DNA from: Trogon surrucura
Lineage: Eukaryota > Chordata > Aves > Trogoniformes > Trogonidae
Direction: 5' to 3'
Length of the DNA stretch: 64,000 bases
Assembly (NCBI GenBank): GCA_020746105.1
Contig: CM036633.1
Coordinates: 10,772,501-10,836,500, forward strand
Each line of letters begins with the position of its first letter. The stretch's first letter is position 1. This document shows positions 39,086 to 53,100 of this stretch, piece after piece. The position numbers and the translations under genes were made by a program. Under the pieces are notes generated by a model, which was not told where the DNA came from, did not search any database, and saw only the letters and a program-made list of their open reading frames with translations.

Positions 39086-42000
39086 GAGCTTTTTAATGTG
39101 GGGAGTCTTTATTGTTGGTGGTAAATGATATTTATTAGAAGGGTGGGTAGCAAGCCCCAAAGGGTCGGATCCAGAGATTGACGAAAAAATCTGGTTTGAA
39201 AACAAAAAAGCTCTTTCAGAACTTTGTCCAAAGATGGTGTCTGATTTCTACCTTTCATTGCCCTGGCTGTTCCAATTCTTTCTTTGTCCCTTCTTTAAGA
39301 GGCCGCCTTGCTCAGCTGCTGGGAGAAGCTTTATCTGCTCGAGGGGGTTCCTCTCTCCTGGCTGCCTGATGGTACGTGGTCAATACCTGCGCCTGAGCTG
39401 GCAGAGCTCCCCGGCACACAGTGTGACCCCCTGCGAGCAGGAGGGTGTCAACCCAGAGCGACACTGGGCTCCCGAAATTTCTTTCTCTTTCAAAGCACTA
39501 TTGCTGGCTGTGCCATGGTGGGAGGCACAACCTGGAGCCTTCCCAGCTCGGCTCGTGTTGGTGCAGCCGGGCAGCACCCCCGGCTCTCCTCTGGGAGAGA
39601 ATGGTGAGAGCAGCCAGAGCCCCAGGGATTCACCCTCGTGGGTGCAACCCTGCACACCCTGAAATGTCACAGGTGACAGGAGAATCTGGGGTGGTCCTAG
39701 AGCCGGAGGAAGCAGATCTGGGAGTCACGCGGCCTGAGAGTATGAGTGTGTGTGCGGTGCTGCCTTCAGAGAACAAATACAGGTAGGTCAATTTACTCTC
39801 TAGTGTCTATGTACATGCAGGTTTATTTAAGTACACATATATACAGTTCAGATATGCCATTGATTCTTTATTGCATTAAGATGTACATTAAAAATGTACA
39901 CTTTTACTAACTACTTGCTATATAACTATGTTGGAAGTGTAGTTAGCCCATTCAAGGTGATTTTCTGTGGGATTTTTGGTGTACACTTTAAGGCCTATGG
40001 CTAATTGGAAGAGTGATCCCCGCTCCATCTACAGAAATGCTTAAGGACTGTGGTGTGAACTGGTCCCTTTGAACCGTTTCTCCATGCACTAGCCGAATCT
40101 TTTTGCACTTGGATTGCATTTGGCCAGTTTTCCAGAAAAATTGAAAAGAGAAGTCTTGTGAGCTAGAGGGAGAATTTCCCGGTGTACACAGAAAAAACAG
40201 CCTTGAGGGTTGGAAGCTGCTGAGGTTTTTGAGCTTTGTCTCCGTGCATTCATACAAACACAGCAGGAGTTTTCTTTCTTTTGGGTTTGAGGAATTTTAA
40301 AAAGTGGTTCCATGCAGACTCCCCTTGGATGTGACAACGGGGCTGGCAAGCCCCATTGCATGGAGAGGGTAAGATTTAGAGACAGAAAAATCAAAAAGTA
40401 ATCGAGCTACATTCTTTGTTATCTGCATTTTTTTAGTTGACTTGAAATCTCTTGTGAAAGTATAAGCTGAAGATTTTTGAGGTTTTAGCTCTGTGGTCCT
40501 CTGTTTCCCTATTGCATCGTTTTGGAAGCTGAGGGGAAGCAGGTGTCATCTCCAGACAGACTCAGGTTTTGGTGCAGGATATGAGAAATGTGTTTGCACC
40601 TGAAACCAAAAGCAAAATTTGAGAGGTGGCTTGTCAGTCCCAGCAGCAGCTCTTCTGGCGTTAAGAGGAAGTGTCACTGTAATTCTACACGGTGTGTGAA
40701 TATTTATCATCATCTAATCAAAGATGACTGTCTTGACTTGAAAGGAGGGGTGTGAGACAGAGGTCGTGTAGCCGGCATCAGTAAGGGAGGGAAATTAAAT
40801 TCTTCACCTTCATCTGCTGCATGTGAGCTGTGTTTGACAGGCATGTAGTAACCATCATTTTTAATCCATGTGAATCTCATTACTTATGTCTCTGAGGCTG
40901 CTTAGATTAAGGGCACAATCCAATTGCTTAATCACCCAAACCCCTGATTTGTGCTGTACCTGGCTTGCTCATGTAAAGGGCTGCTGGTTCTCCTGGTACA
41001 AGGAACAGTTATTCATTATCAGCAGGCCCTGCCATGAGATTTCTAGACGTGGCTTTATTTGGGTCGCTTATTTTTCAGCTCGTCCATTAACATCCTGGAA
41101 ATAATAAATTTTTTAATTTTTTTTTTAACAGAACACTAAATAAACCATGATTTACATGCTCCTATTTCCACCTGCCTGAGAGCTGGGCACTGCTGCACAT
41201 CAGGCCCCAGCCGTGGTGAGAGGAACGGGCCCAGGTGCTTGCTTCAAAGCACGGCACGCCGCGGTTGGCGTATGCCCGCAGAGCTCCAGCCACAGGTATT
41301 TAGTGCAGCTGCATGTCCCCTCCCTGCATTGGGGCTTGCGTTGGTCACCATGAGAAGCCGCCAGCAAAAGCAGGAGCTGATGAGAAAGCCCATACTCAGC
41401 CCACAGCTGGGCACAGAACTCGCTCGCACAGAAGCTGGAGCTGCAAAATACCTGCTTGGTTAATTTTTGCTAGGTGTCCCGTCTCTTCAGGAGGATGTAG
41501 ATGGCTGGTTTTCCATTTAGAGTTCTGGGTACATTATTTAAAAAAAAAAAATTCTAAGGAAAAGTAACAATTTCTGGTTACAGGTAGGAGTGTTGTATTC
41601 TGTCTTCCCTGCAGCCCTCTTGTAGACACATTGCAGAGGCAGCCTGATGGGAAGGTGGTGTTTGGAAGCTGGGTCACTGGGAGTCAGAACGTTATTTTCA
41701 GCACCTGGGCCCAATATAGTAAGTTAACATGATGCTGCACCTTCCTGTCATGGTGATAGTATTTAAAGTGCTTGTAAACTTTTTTCTCCTGTTGCCCAGG
41801 TAATTCTGGCTTCACTCTTTTCAAATCAGCCAGGTAGCCTGATGCGATTCAGCTCACTGCAGTAACCTCTGTTGCAATTTCTCAGACGATCACAAAACCA
41901 GCAGGGTAAGATTAGGCAATGCTACAAGTGGGGGAGGGGATGAGACACTTGCAAGCTGTACCTTTTTTTTTTTGCAAGTTTAGTTTCTGCTGTATGTTTT

Positions 42001-43001
42001 ACTGGCAGTGGTCCCTGCCAGGAATGCTGGATTGGCATCACAAAACTTTAAAGCAGAGCAAGGGAGCTCTGTTACCTAAGCAGTGATTTATATTTTTGTT
42101 TTCTTGTTATTTTGCCTGTTCCAGTAAAGAGTGCTCTGTTGGCTGACGTTGGCCATATTTTGATGGCACAGTTAAAGCCACTTTTTCCCCTGTACTGACG
42201 GAGGGTGGTATTAGGAGGACTCTTGCTTACTGGTGCTAGTGAAGGTTGGGCTAGGAATCCATGGCATAGAAAAACTTCTTGCTAAAATTGCACTTTCTCT
42301 CTGCCCCATCTGGCTCGTGGTGGTGTTATGGGTACGTGGCTGTGATTTCCCCTTGCACATACTAACATTGCACTAAAAGAGAGACTTTGGGAACAGCGTG
42401 TTGATCACTTTGTTTCTCAGCAGACCACAAAGTCAGCCTAATGGGGTCTCTTTTTTTTTTTTTAATTATTGTTATTTAGAAATCATGCTGGTGCTGAATG
42501 ACCTGGAATTTTTGCTTGGATTTATCCAAAGGAAAATGTAATTGTAGCTGCAACGGGACCTTTCATAAGGGTGGCCGTGCAGTTAGGGAGCAGAGCAAGG
42601 GCTCTGCTGCGTAAACCGTCTTTGTACTGGGGAGGTGTGGGGGGTTCCAGTGGGATTATTTTTTTTTTTAAGACCACAATTTTAGATGGTCATCTTGGCA
42701 ATCGTGTGAAACAGGAAATAGTTTTTACTTTTGGTAAAGGTTTTAAAGAGAAAAAAAAAAAGTGAAGCTGCCTGTGATTGTGGGCTGTGGCTATTACTAG
42801 GGCTAGGGTAGCTTGTACCTGCTATGGACTTTACCTGCTCTTATTCTGAGGGCAAGAACTCCCTGTAGCAACAATGCCACTTCTGAGAAGTGAATGGCAA
42901 GTTTCCCTTCCTTTTGTATATGTGGATGTGAGGGTGGGAGAGGGGAAGAGCTTGCTTGTACAGTTTGTTGAAATGAAACCAGACATTTTTGGTTGTTCCT
43001 A

Positions 43002-43007
43002 AATAAA
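43002..43007 (+). terminator. ZHX3: AATAAA, distal polyadenylation signal candidate of ZHX3
   Basis: A canonical hexamer followed by a GT-containing stretch. It is the last + strand AATAAA I found before the convergent PLCG1 3' end, so it is the natural limit for the ZHX3 transcript. No transcript data are available. Confidence 0.35.
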
Positions 43008-43484
43008 GAGCGTAAAAGACAAACGTGAGTTGACTGCTCATTGCACTCCGACCTGGGGAAGCCCAGGGGATGCCCTGGGCCAGTGCTGGTTAATGGTGAG
43101 AGCTGCCTCGCACAGCAGAATGTGTGCTTGTCCAGGAGCACGGCGTGCTCAGTCACAAACCTCACATTCATTTCAAAAGCACAGCTTACCTGGCAGCACA
43201 CCAGAGCCCAGAGACCTCCGACCCAGGAGTCCTCCTGCAGCCTGGAGTCACAGTTCCTCCCCAGGCTGGTTCAGAAAATCATGGTCAGCTGTAGCACATA
43301 ACCTTATTTTACCCTTTTGAACAAACAACATTAAACCTGGGGCTGCTCCTGGCTATTTTTTTTCCCCCATGTAGCCACAAGCTCCTTAAAACCAGAAGAG
43401 AGCAGGGCTGCACCCCACGTCCCCCCCCGCAGCACCCACTAGGTCTGCCGGGTTGATAAATCACCGGACACCTGAGCCACCACA

Positions 43485-44103
43485 CATATAATACTGACAC
43501 TTTTATTGTCATTTAAAGCTAGAGCGGCCTTTTAAATGTAGAGTTTCACTACTGGACCAATAGGCAGTGGCTATACAGGTAGGTAGATGCGATGCCACCA
43601 GGACAGAGATGTTTGCTGCCTTCATTGCTTAAAGTCCTCACCCCCTTGCCCCATGTGATGGAGGAGGAACAGCAAAGTATGACTGCAAAGGACCGTGCCC
43701 CCCCCGGCTCTGGCAGCTGCGCAGGACCACGATCTGAGGGAATTCGGGCAGAAGAGTGAGAGCAGAGAGCTGGTTGTGTTTTGTTTTTTTTCTTTTAGGT
43801 CTCTTTCCTTGCGATTCCAGACAGCTTCGTCTCTCACCTCGGCGGCTGGCAGGGCTGTACGCACCGATGCGCTTCTTAAGGGCTTGGTGGTGAAGGTTGG
43901 TGGGTGTTCGGGCTTGGAGGTTGTTTTTCTTTCTCCCCCCAATATTTTTTTTTTCTTTAGTTCTCCACTGGAACACACTTCAGCAGAGAAACTGGAAAAG
44001 CTGCCTGAAAGTAGGCCATAGCAGTGCCGTTTCCATAGAAACCAGTTCACAGCGTGCTGTGAGACTCACAAGCACTGGAGGTGCTTTCGCCCGCCGAGAT
44101 GGG
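43485..44103 (-). other. PLCG1: PLCG1 3'UTR
   Basis: About 0.6 kb between the TAG stop and the expected cleavage site below the AATAAA at 43502-43507. No ORF is conserved. The low-coordinate limit is inferred from the hexamer. Confidence 0.6.
43502..43507 (-). terminator. PLCG1: AATAAA polyadenylation signal of PLCG1
   Basis: The first canonical hexamer on the - strand after the PLCG1 stop (TTTATT on the + strand). Cleavage is expected 10-25 bases lower, near 43485. That puts the PLCG1 3' end about 0.5 kb from the last candidate ZHX3 signal at 43002. Confidence 0.6.
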
Positions 44104-44146
44104 CTACAGCCGGTTGTCCCCGTTGACCCGGGTCCTCCGCAGTACC
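44104..44146 (-). CDS. PLCG1: PLCG1 last coding exon
   Basis: Encodes [13 protein letters not shown] and stop (TAG), matching the human C-terminus [13 protein letters not shown]. The acceptor is CCCCCCTGCAG. Confidence 0.95.
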
Positions 44147-47100
44147 CTGCAGGGGGGCACAGAGAGGGGACAGGGTTCAGGATGAACAAACGCAATTCTC
44201 TGGTGTCAAAAACTGCCCCAAGGGAGGAAAGGGAGGGCTCGGCCCAGCCCCATGCTGGGGGAAAGTGCCACGGGCTGCAGGGTGGCAGCTCCTTGTCCCA
44301 CCCGGCTCCCAGAGACCCCCCCCAAAGCAGCGGCTCCCCCTAAGGACTGGCACAACCCTCATGCTGAGATTTGGGGTTTCCAAGCAGCGACCAAGGCTGC
44401 AGCTGTACCCTGGGTTAGTTGGAGGCTGCATTTACCTGCCACCACCAAGGAGGCTCAGTGCAGGAGGGGGGTTCTCATGCTGGGAAGAGCTCACGAGCGC
44501 TGGCCTACCTCCGTTCCCGGCTCTCAAAGTGATCTGCAAGCTGCTCCTGCGACACACGGAAATCCTCAAAGGGCTGCTGGTACCGCGACTCGAAGGACCC
44601 CTCTCTGCCCCTGCTCGCCAGCAGCTGACTGGAAGCATCCCCTGATCGTTCCCGTAGGGCTGAAGCATTGAAGAGGTTTATTTCGCCATTCTCCTGCTTG
44701 GATCAGAGAAAAAAATATAAAAAATACAGTAGTAAAGGGCTTGGGATTCCAAAGTGTATGTCTTGTAGTAAAGGCAGTCCTGGCGCAGGGCCCTGCGAGC
44801 TACCATGCAGCATGTCCAAGGGGTCTCAGGGTTTGTGACATACAGCTGCGCTCTCTTTAACAACCATCACTGTCTCCCACCAGCATCATTTTAAATGAAG
44901 AAATAAAAGAAACGTATGTCTATAAAAGAGCCCTTCCCTCTGCTTATGCCAAGATGGACAGCCTCGGGCCAGCGAGGCTCTGTGATACTGAGCTATAAAT
45001 TCCCCAGAGTGCACACAGGAACTGGGACAGAGCAAATCTGCCTCCTTTAGTTTTGCTGAAGGGATATCCAGGCAAGTCAAATGCAGCCCAGGCAGGAGCC
45101 TGCCTGAAACTCCTCAGTGCTTCCCGCCCTGCCAGGCCCCCCCGTGCATCCCACCAGCTGCGCAGGACAGTGGGCAGAGCCAGGCAGGGCTCACTGCCTT
45201 CGCTCCTGCATCTTCTTGTGTGTGACCCAGCCTCACCTTGCTAGGAAAAATGTCTATTTTGACGAGCAGGGAAGCCAGCTCCAGGTTCTCGCTGTAGTTG
45301 TTCTTCAAGGGCACAGCACGGAAACCTGCAGCAGAGACAGCCCTGGCGTCACTCACAGCACCAACAGTGATGTATCAGTCCCCTGGCACTCAAGGGGGTC
45401 TTCTCCAACTCCCCCAGCTCCCCACAAGTGGTAGTCAGCCCTGAGGGATGTTTTCCCTTCACCTGGTTAGGGATGTGACCTGGCATGGGGACAGGAAGGA
45501 CTAAGCCAGCCTGGGGACTGACAGCATCCTCCCAAGAGACTCAGCATCTCCCTGGCTAATGATGCAATTGACAAACTGGGAAGGACCACCATGACATTGC
45601 CCCCACACACCTTCTCCAGTGCTTTACCTGTCTTTAAACCTTTCACCAAGAAGGTGGCCTGAGCCAGGAAGTTCTCATCGCTGAACATGTCCTCTTCATA
45701 CACCACGAAGCGGAGGAAGGCAAAGTCAGGGTTGCTGACCTGAAAGTGGAACTGCTTCGGGGTCCAGAGAGGATTGAGGCCATTGTCCGCTGGTCACAAA
45801 ACACCACTGTCAACGGGCAGCCCCCGCTGAGCCCATGCCCACCCATGGCTGCTGCCAAGCCCAGGCAGGGCCAGCTCCCACCCCAGGGCCAGGCTCTGGT
45901 GCAGTGCCCGTGGCTCACACCACAGTTGGGTGTGGGGGTGCCTCCCTCTCCCTTCACTGACCCACTCACCCACGATCTCAGTTTTCTGCTTGGCATTGTC
46001 GTACTCAGCGCCAGACACCTCTACCTCCACAAAAGGACAAACGATTCCCCTTCCATTTTTGGGAAGGTGCCGGGCCCCCAGGACCTGGGCAGAGCAGGAG
46101 AGACTTGGTAAAGAGATGGGAGTAAAAGGGGAAAAAGAGAAAAAAGAAAGCAAACCACATTTGCATACCAAGATATTTTCTTTCCAAATACATCACCCTA
46201 GCTCTGCTAATTGAGGAGAGAAGAGATGCTGACAGCCGGCCCAGGGCAGCCTGCCTGTCAGAGAAAAACAGCTCCCACCCCTGGAAGCTGCTATGCCGTT
46301 ACCGATCACCAATTTGACTTGTAAACCATTAAAAAAGGCAGCTGAACTGCCCCAGGCTCCCGTCTGCTGCCTGCACAGCCAAACCTGGGACCCCAGTATC
46401 CCTATCCCAGCCTGCCAAGCTGAGCCGCCTTCTCCTGCCTGGAATGCTACGCTGGACACCCTTTTCTTTGCCGAAACTTCTCAGCCCTCCTGCCTTGGCT
46501 TGAGGACAAAAAGGAGCTGCTCTTTGCTGCTGTTTTGCCTCCTCATAGCACAGTCTGTGCTCAACTTAAAATGCAACCTGCTTCCTTGCAGGAGAAAGAA
46601 ATCCCAGCTCCCTCTTGCCAGGGGCCATATGTCGCTCCAGCGTGCTGTCGGCACACTGCTGTTGCAGGGGAAGGACGCGCTGCCAACGCTGGATCATGTG
46701 CTTTGAGTCATACTGGGCTCGAGACGGCTTCTCCATCCGTGAAAACTGGCTTTGGTGGGGACATTGGGCAGTTTTGCCAGAGGACAAAACGCTGAGCCCA
46801 TCTCTTAAAGGAGACGGTGACAGGATACAGCACAGTGGCTCCTGACACTTGCTGGTTGCAGCTGCACCCCAAGATGCAGGAAGAGTTTGGGAAACAGACA
46901 GGAATGTTTTAGGGAGACCGTGGATTTAGGGGTGACGGTGCAGATGGGACATGATGAGGTATCCTCCCTGAGCAGGGCAGTGTCTCTCCGAGGTGGGATC
47001 ACTCTGAAACAGAGGTGGCCTCAGAGGACCTGCAGTTTGTGTGTGTTGTCAGAAACCTGTGAGCACCTAAAGGCATGATCTCTGCTGCCTCCTCCCAAGG

Positions 47101-50100
47101 GACTCTTGAGAAAAAGGGACTCACAGAGGACTCTGCTAACCCACAGATATTGGTCAGCTCGGCTCTGAGCTCACTAGGGATGGCTGTGCAGGCTAGCGGG
47201 ACAGCCACCGGTCCAAGCCTGAGGACCATCTGGTTTGGCACAGTCATGGCCTTCCTGTCCCTTCAGAAGCTTTGTTTGGCCAGCTGTCCCAGACCTCTGC
47301 AGGGCTTGTCATGTGGCTCCATGAGCTGACACAGGAACGGTCCAGTCCTGATTCCACCATCCAGGAAGACAAACATTCAACGAGCATCCACAGGCCACCC
47401 TCCAGTACACCCACCAGCAGCGCCCCCATCCCCTTATCACCCGCAGCGCAATATAGAAATGGGCTGAAGAGTCTGCTCTGACCTTCAGCATCTTCCTGAG
47501 AGGGAAGGGGACACAGCGAGGCTGAGCCCAGAGCACCTCAGGGACAAGGAGGGAACAAGGCACAGCTTTCATGCTACCCCTCTGAGAGGCATCCTACACT
47601 CGGGCAGTCCTGGCCAAGCTCTGGGGACAGAGATGCCACCTCTACAGCTCGTGGATGCCACCTGCCGGCCCTGGGCCCTGGGCGGGAGGGTCCCAAGGAC
47701 AGCACTGAGGGATGCTCCTGCTTCTCCTCTCCAGGCACCCAGGGAGGCTGGTGGCATTTCCCTCAGCAGCACCCATGGGTCTCCCCCTTCAGCGAGGGCT
47801 CTCCACTCCTGTGCTGCAGGACACCTCTTAGGCAGGGCCTGAAGGGTTTGATGAGGAGCAGCTGCAGAGGCCAGGAATGCAGAAAAACCATGATATCGTC
47901 CCAAGCTTGGTACCTGGTATGAGGTACTCACCTCAATGGAGATGGAGAGCGGCTCAACACCCCGCAGCGTGCTCTTGTCGAAGGGGTCGAAGATGTCATC
48001 CCGCATGTTGGGTGGCTGCAAGACGTACCCACACTGGCCGCTGGACATGAACAAGGCCTGGTTCATCTGCATGGGCTTGTCTGGAGAGCACAGGCAGGAG
48101 ATGGAGGGAGAACACCCTGTGCCCTTTCCGCAAGCCAGATCACCAGGGTTATTGGTACAAGATCTGCCCAGCTACCCAGTGCTCCACCCGCTTCTTTTTC
48201 TCCCTCTCCTCTCAGCTCACTTCGTGTTGGCTTTAGCGTTTGCCAAACCACCCTGTGAGATGCTTGAATTCACAAAAGGAATGAAAAAAACAGCAGGAGA
48301 AAAAGAGGCAGGTAGTTTTCTGGAGGGTTGGTGAGCCAAAGAGGTTCACAGAAGAGTTTGGCAAGGGCCCGGGAAAGGGGAAGGCTGGACTGCACGGCAG
48401 GAGCAGGCATGGAAGCTGGGGAAAGGTAAGCACAGCAGCAAGCTTGACTGAAACCCTGCAGCCAGCCTGTGTCCCAGGGCTGGGGCTGCACCATCCCCTT
48501 TGGTATGTCCCTTGCCCACTCTCTCCCTGCTTCCTCTCCATTTCCCCTTGTTGTCATGACACCACAACCTACTGGTTCAGCCCAGGACAAACCAGCCCTC
48601 CGAAGCACATCCCACTGCAGCACCCACGTGCCTGGACATGAACGCGGGGTCTCACTCCCTGCTGAGCCCCTTTCTAGACCCAGAATCCCTCCTAGACCCC
48701 TTGTTTGCTATGACCAGATAAGCAGGGCTGTAGGCAGGGAGGAGGCACAGGGTACCCCAGGAGCCTGCCCACCTCTCACCTGGGGTCTGGAAGTTGAGGG
48801 CTACCAGCTGGCTGCCACAGATCCACATGGGCAGGGGGTCGTAGTTGGAGGAGTCGAGGCGCTGGCCCTTGGGGTAGATGCGGGAGAGCTGCAGGCGGTT
48901 GTACTGCAGGAACTTTTTGCCCTTGATCTTGTTGACGTACTTCTCTGCCTTGGTCTCGGGAAAGGACGACATATCTCGGTAACAGGCCCTCTCTGTGCCA
49001 ATCTCTGGGAGGAGACAGCACAGCGTAAGCCAGGAGCACGTTCCCATTCCAGGCACCAACCACCCCAGGCTCCTTCCTAACACCATCCTCTCCTCCCTTG
49101 GCTCAGCCACCATCAGGTTGTGCAGACCCTCTGCCCTGGCGGGTGTTTGCTGGGTGTCCAACACCGATGGCTGAAAGCATCAAAACCGCTCAGTGACTGG
49201 GCATGATGCTCCCCAGCCCCACTCCCTCAGCAGCTGCTCTGGACGGTGACAGACCCCAGCAACAGAGGCATGGGGAAGGGAACTTCCACCCTCTGGAGAA
49301 GGACAGTTCCAGAGCTCCATAGTAAACTTGTTCCAGCTTGCTTGGGGCACATGCCCTCTGCTGAGATCTAGCCGAAGCAGCACCTCAGGGGCACACTACG
49401 GGGTCTGTAATGCCACGGTGAATGCCTGCGGTGGTCACCAGACCGACAGATGCTCACTCTCTTCATCAAAAGGCACAGGTCGGCAATAGACCACCAGCTC
49501 TGAAAGCTCCAGGGCAATCTTCTTCCTCCTCTCCATCATTTTCCCTTCGGAGAGCTGCCAAGAGAAGGAAAGAGAGGTGTCAGGGCCAGGTAGGAAGCAA
49601 TGGTGTTGGATGACCCAGCTCACCAACTGCAGTCAACGGCAGTGCTGGCCTGGCCTGGCCACTCCAGACCACGCTGTGGGAGCCACTGGCAGGTCTGCAC
49701 AGGAGGACACAACAAGTGGCCGTGGGAAGGGCCCTTGTTAAGTTCTACGTCCTATCTGAAGCAGGACTGGCACCAGGATGAGCACAGGGCAGCTGTCGCC
49801 TTATAGCTGAGGCTTGTCACCCTCCACAGATGGAGCACCTCACCTCCTGAGGCTCCAACGCCCTCCCAGATGTACCAATCTTCCCAAATGTCCAGCCTGA
49901 ACCTCTCAGGCCACGACATGTGCCCGCGACCCTGTGCTATATTGTCAAAGATGACTCCAGCTTTATCATCTTTGTAACTGCTCTGCCAGTCGTCGCAGGC
50001 TGCCATCTCACCACCCCCTCCTGCTCCTCGTCTCCCGGGAAAGGAGATCTTTCCTGACAAGGGCTGTCCAGACTCACCCGTGCATCAGCTGTCTGGGCTG

Positions 50101-53100
50101 CCTCCCGGATCTTTTTCACCCAATCCAGCAAGTCCTCATGTGTATCAGCTGCCACATCAAGGGACAAGCGCGACACTGAGGCCATGCTAATGGAGAAGAC
50201 GAAGAGGCGGTTGTTCTTCCCCTCGGGGCGGATGGCTGTGTGGGCAGAAAGAGCAGAGGGCAAGGTCACAAGTAGATGCTGAGCCAAGTCCTTCACACCA
50301 CAGAGGGAGGAAGGGAGAGGACAGACTCTGAGGAACTCCCATGGCTGCCCTGGCACTTTTAGCTAAGAGAAGCTCCCATCTGTGGTCATTGGAGGCTGCA
50401 GATGGAGCCCAGAAAACGACAGGTGAGGATGCAGAAGGTATTCTGAGGGGGCTGAGGAGCCTCATGGGGGCTTTGCAGTGCTCTCTTCCTCCCACTCCTC
50501 CACCTTCCTTCCATTCCTGCAACTTCTTCACTCTGTGCCCAGGCAGGCATAGCCACCTGGAGCTCAACATCCTGCTGGTGGCTGCGAGGAGCTGAGGGAC
50601 AGCAGGGACCTGCAGACCAGACCCAGCTTGGCCAGCACCCAAGAGCCTGAGCCTGCGGCAGCCTGGCAGGAAAGCTGGACCCCACGTATGTGAGGGAGGA
50701 CAAATCCTTACAGAAAAGAAGGAGCCTACAAAGTCGGTCTGAGCAACCTTTCCCATGGCATGGGTGCCCCCTGAGAGCAGGATCAAGGCTTGTCAGAGCA
50801 GCTCCTCGGCTGCACTCAAGCTGCAGGGACACACCTGATCTCCAAACCCCAAGGCACCCTCTGCACCAGGAGCAGCGCCGGAGCACAGCACCAAACGCCG
50901 CAGACATGCGCTCACTTGTCACAGGCAGGGGGTGCCTGGAGACAGACGGAGATCAAAGTCCTTTGGCCCAGAAGACCTGTAACATCCCTGACTTCTCCAT
51001 CCCTCCCTGGCACTCACCAATCTGGCAGGAGGGCACATCCAGGACTCCTCCGAGCAGGTCTCCCAGGGGACTGTTCTCATCCAGTTGCTCCTGGGAATGC
51101 AGCACAGGCAGGACAATGCTGGGCACGGCGCTGAGCAGCGCGGGGGGCTGCGCACTTGCCCGCCTTCCCACCAGCCCCCCCTGCTCTGCTCAGGCACAAG
51201 CTCACCTCCCGCTCCGGCTCCAGGCTGCTGGGACCAGTAATTTCCTCTACGTAGTTGGAGGGGAACCACAGCTGCTTCTTGCCACCATAATCTCCTCTCC
51301 ACCTGGAAGAGAGGGAAGGGGCAGCGTCAGCACCCACCATGGGATCCCAGTGCATCCTGGCTGGGGGTTACAGGGGACAGGCAACTCCTCCATCATCTCC
51401 TTTAGGGTTCGTGAGTCTTTGGGTCTGTGCAGCCTGTAGGCAACCCCCAAACGGATCCAACCATAGAGGGGACACACCTTTGTATGGATGGTGACACCAG
51501 GGTTTGGCTGTGTCCCCGAGGGAAAAAGGAGGCTCAGGACCAACTCACCAGCCTCCTTCCTGTTTCTCCACATTCTGGATGATGGCGTTTTTGGTGAAGG
51601 TGAGCTCATCCTCCCGCTGTGCCTTGTAGTCGAACAGGGCTTTGACTGCACACTGCAATGAGGAGGGGTCCTGTGAGGCCAGGCAGCAGACAGTCACATG
51701 GACAACAAGCCCAGGGGATGAGAGGTCACCTCCCACCGCAGATGAGTTTGCTGGGGAGGCTGTGAGGAACCTCATGTGCAGGCAGCACCCAATCCTGTTG
51801 CCAGAGGCTGCCAGACCCTAGTGACCCTTGCAGAACAAATCAAGGCCCCCGTTCACACCACACTAGAGGTCACAAGTCCGATATGGCTCCACACAGCCAC
51901 CTTCCTTGAGGCCAGAGCCGCTGATGGGTTTGGAGAGTTTAGAACAAGAGGCAGCCCAGCCTGGGAACCTGCAGGCTCAGCCAAAAGCATGTCTCCCTGC
52001 ATGCTCAGCAGTGTGCCCAAGCGGCCACAAAGGCCAACAGCATCCTGGCCTGTATCAAAATAACCCTCAGGGCCAGCAGGTTGTTTCATGCCAAGCAGTG
52101 ACAGCGTACCTTGAAGGTGGGCATGGGGTTGGCTTCCACGTAGAACCCGGGGTGACGTCCCTCGTACAGGGCTCCGTAGTCTGGCTCCTGTTGAAGCAAA
52201 AAGTGAGTGGCCTTTGAACACGTCCCCTAACTTGGAGGAGATACAAAGAATGCCCCAGGGAAGGCACAAGACTAAGATGCTGCCGCACACGGCAAACAGA
52301 TACCCAAGCCCACACTCCCTGATGAACTGGGTCAGAGTGGCAGCAATACACCTCACTCAAGTCAGTAAGTGTTGCCAACAGGGCTTTAAGCCCCAAGAGG
52401 TGGGAACTGTGAAGCACAGATATGTCTTACCCACCACCACCTCAAGGCACCAGCTCAAAATGGACCTGTCCACCCTCCTTTGGCTTAGCTCTTCCAACAG
52501 CTACCCACACTCACCGCTGTCCCGATCTTCTCCAGCGTCTCCTCATTGATGGGGTACCTCAGCTTCATCTTACGGTACAGCGGGTGCTTTTCATAGTAGC
52601 TGATCAAGTCCACCAGGCTCTCGAACTCGGAGTTGCCGAGCAGCACGGTTTGGCCCTCCTGCTGCACGCGGCAGTGTTTGATCTTCCCTTCCGCTCTGGC
52701 AGGTGGAAAGACAGAGAGGAACCACTTGTCACCTGGCGAGACAAGGTCTCTGCCAAAATAACAACCTCCAAGCAAAAGGTGCCCCCAGGCTGGCTGCTGA
52801 GCACAGCCATCTCCCTTCAGAAGATGGGAGGAGAAGCAGGGTCCTGAAGGCTCCCAAGGGGCTCTAAGGCTTATCCAGGGCCATCCAGGAGCGAGAAGAG
52901 CTCTGGGAGGGTTCACATCTCCTCTCCTGCTCTCTCACGCCCTGCAGCACCCCAGCCCAGGGACGCACCTGAAGGAGATGGCGTAGGAGCTGGGTTCACT
53001 CCTCTTGCGCACCAGGAAGGCTCCGTCGCGTGGCACCCGCATCAGCATGTGCTCAGCTTGGGCCCGGGTGAGGTTGGCGTGGTACCACCTTTGCAGAAAA

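Larger units (their letters stand above)
37434..43020 (+). other. ZHX3: ZHX3 3'UTR / 3' flank
   Basis: Sequence after the ZHX3 stop. It is AT-richer than the coding exon and has no conserved ORF. AATAAA hexamers on the + strand occur at 37476, 38592, 41103, 41139 and 43002. ZHX3 transcripts in other vertebrates have long 3'UTRs, so one of the distal sites, perhaps 43002, is the likely main end (inference). An ancient CR1 remnant sits at about 38717-39085. Confidence 0.5.

Noticed and set aside
48469-49080. 203-codon ORF on the + strand
   Set aside because: Antisense over the PLCG1 Y-box exon at 48780-49004.
50690-51439. 249-codon ORF on the + strand
   Set aside because: Antisense across two PLCG1 exons and introns; composition reflects high GC content only.
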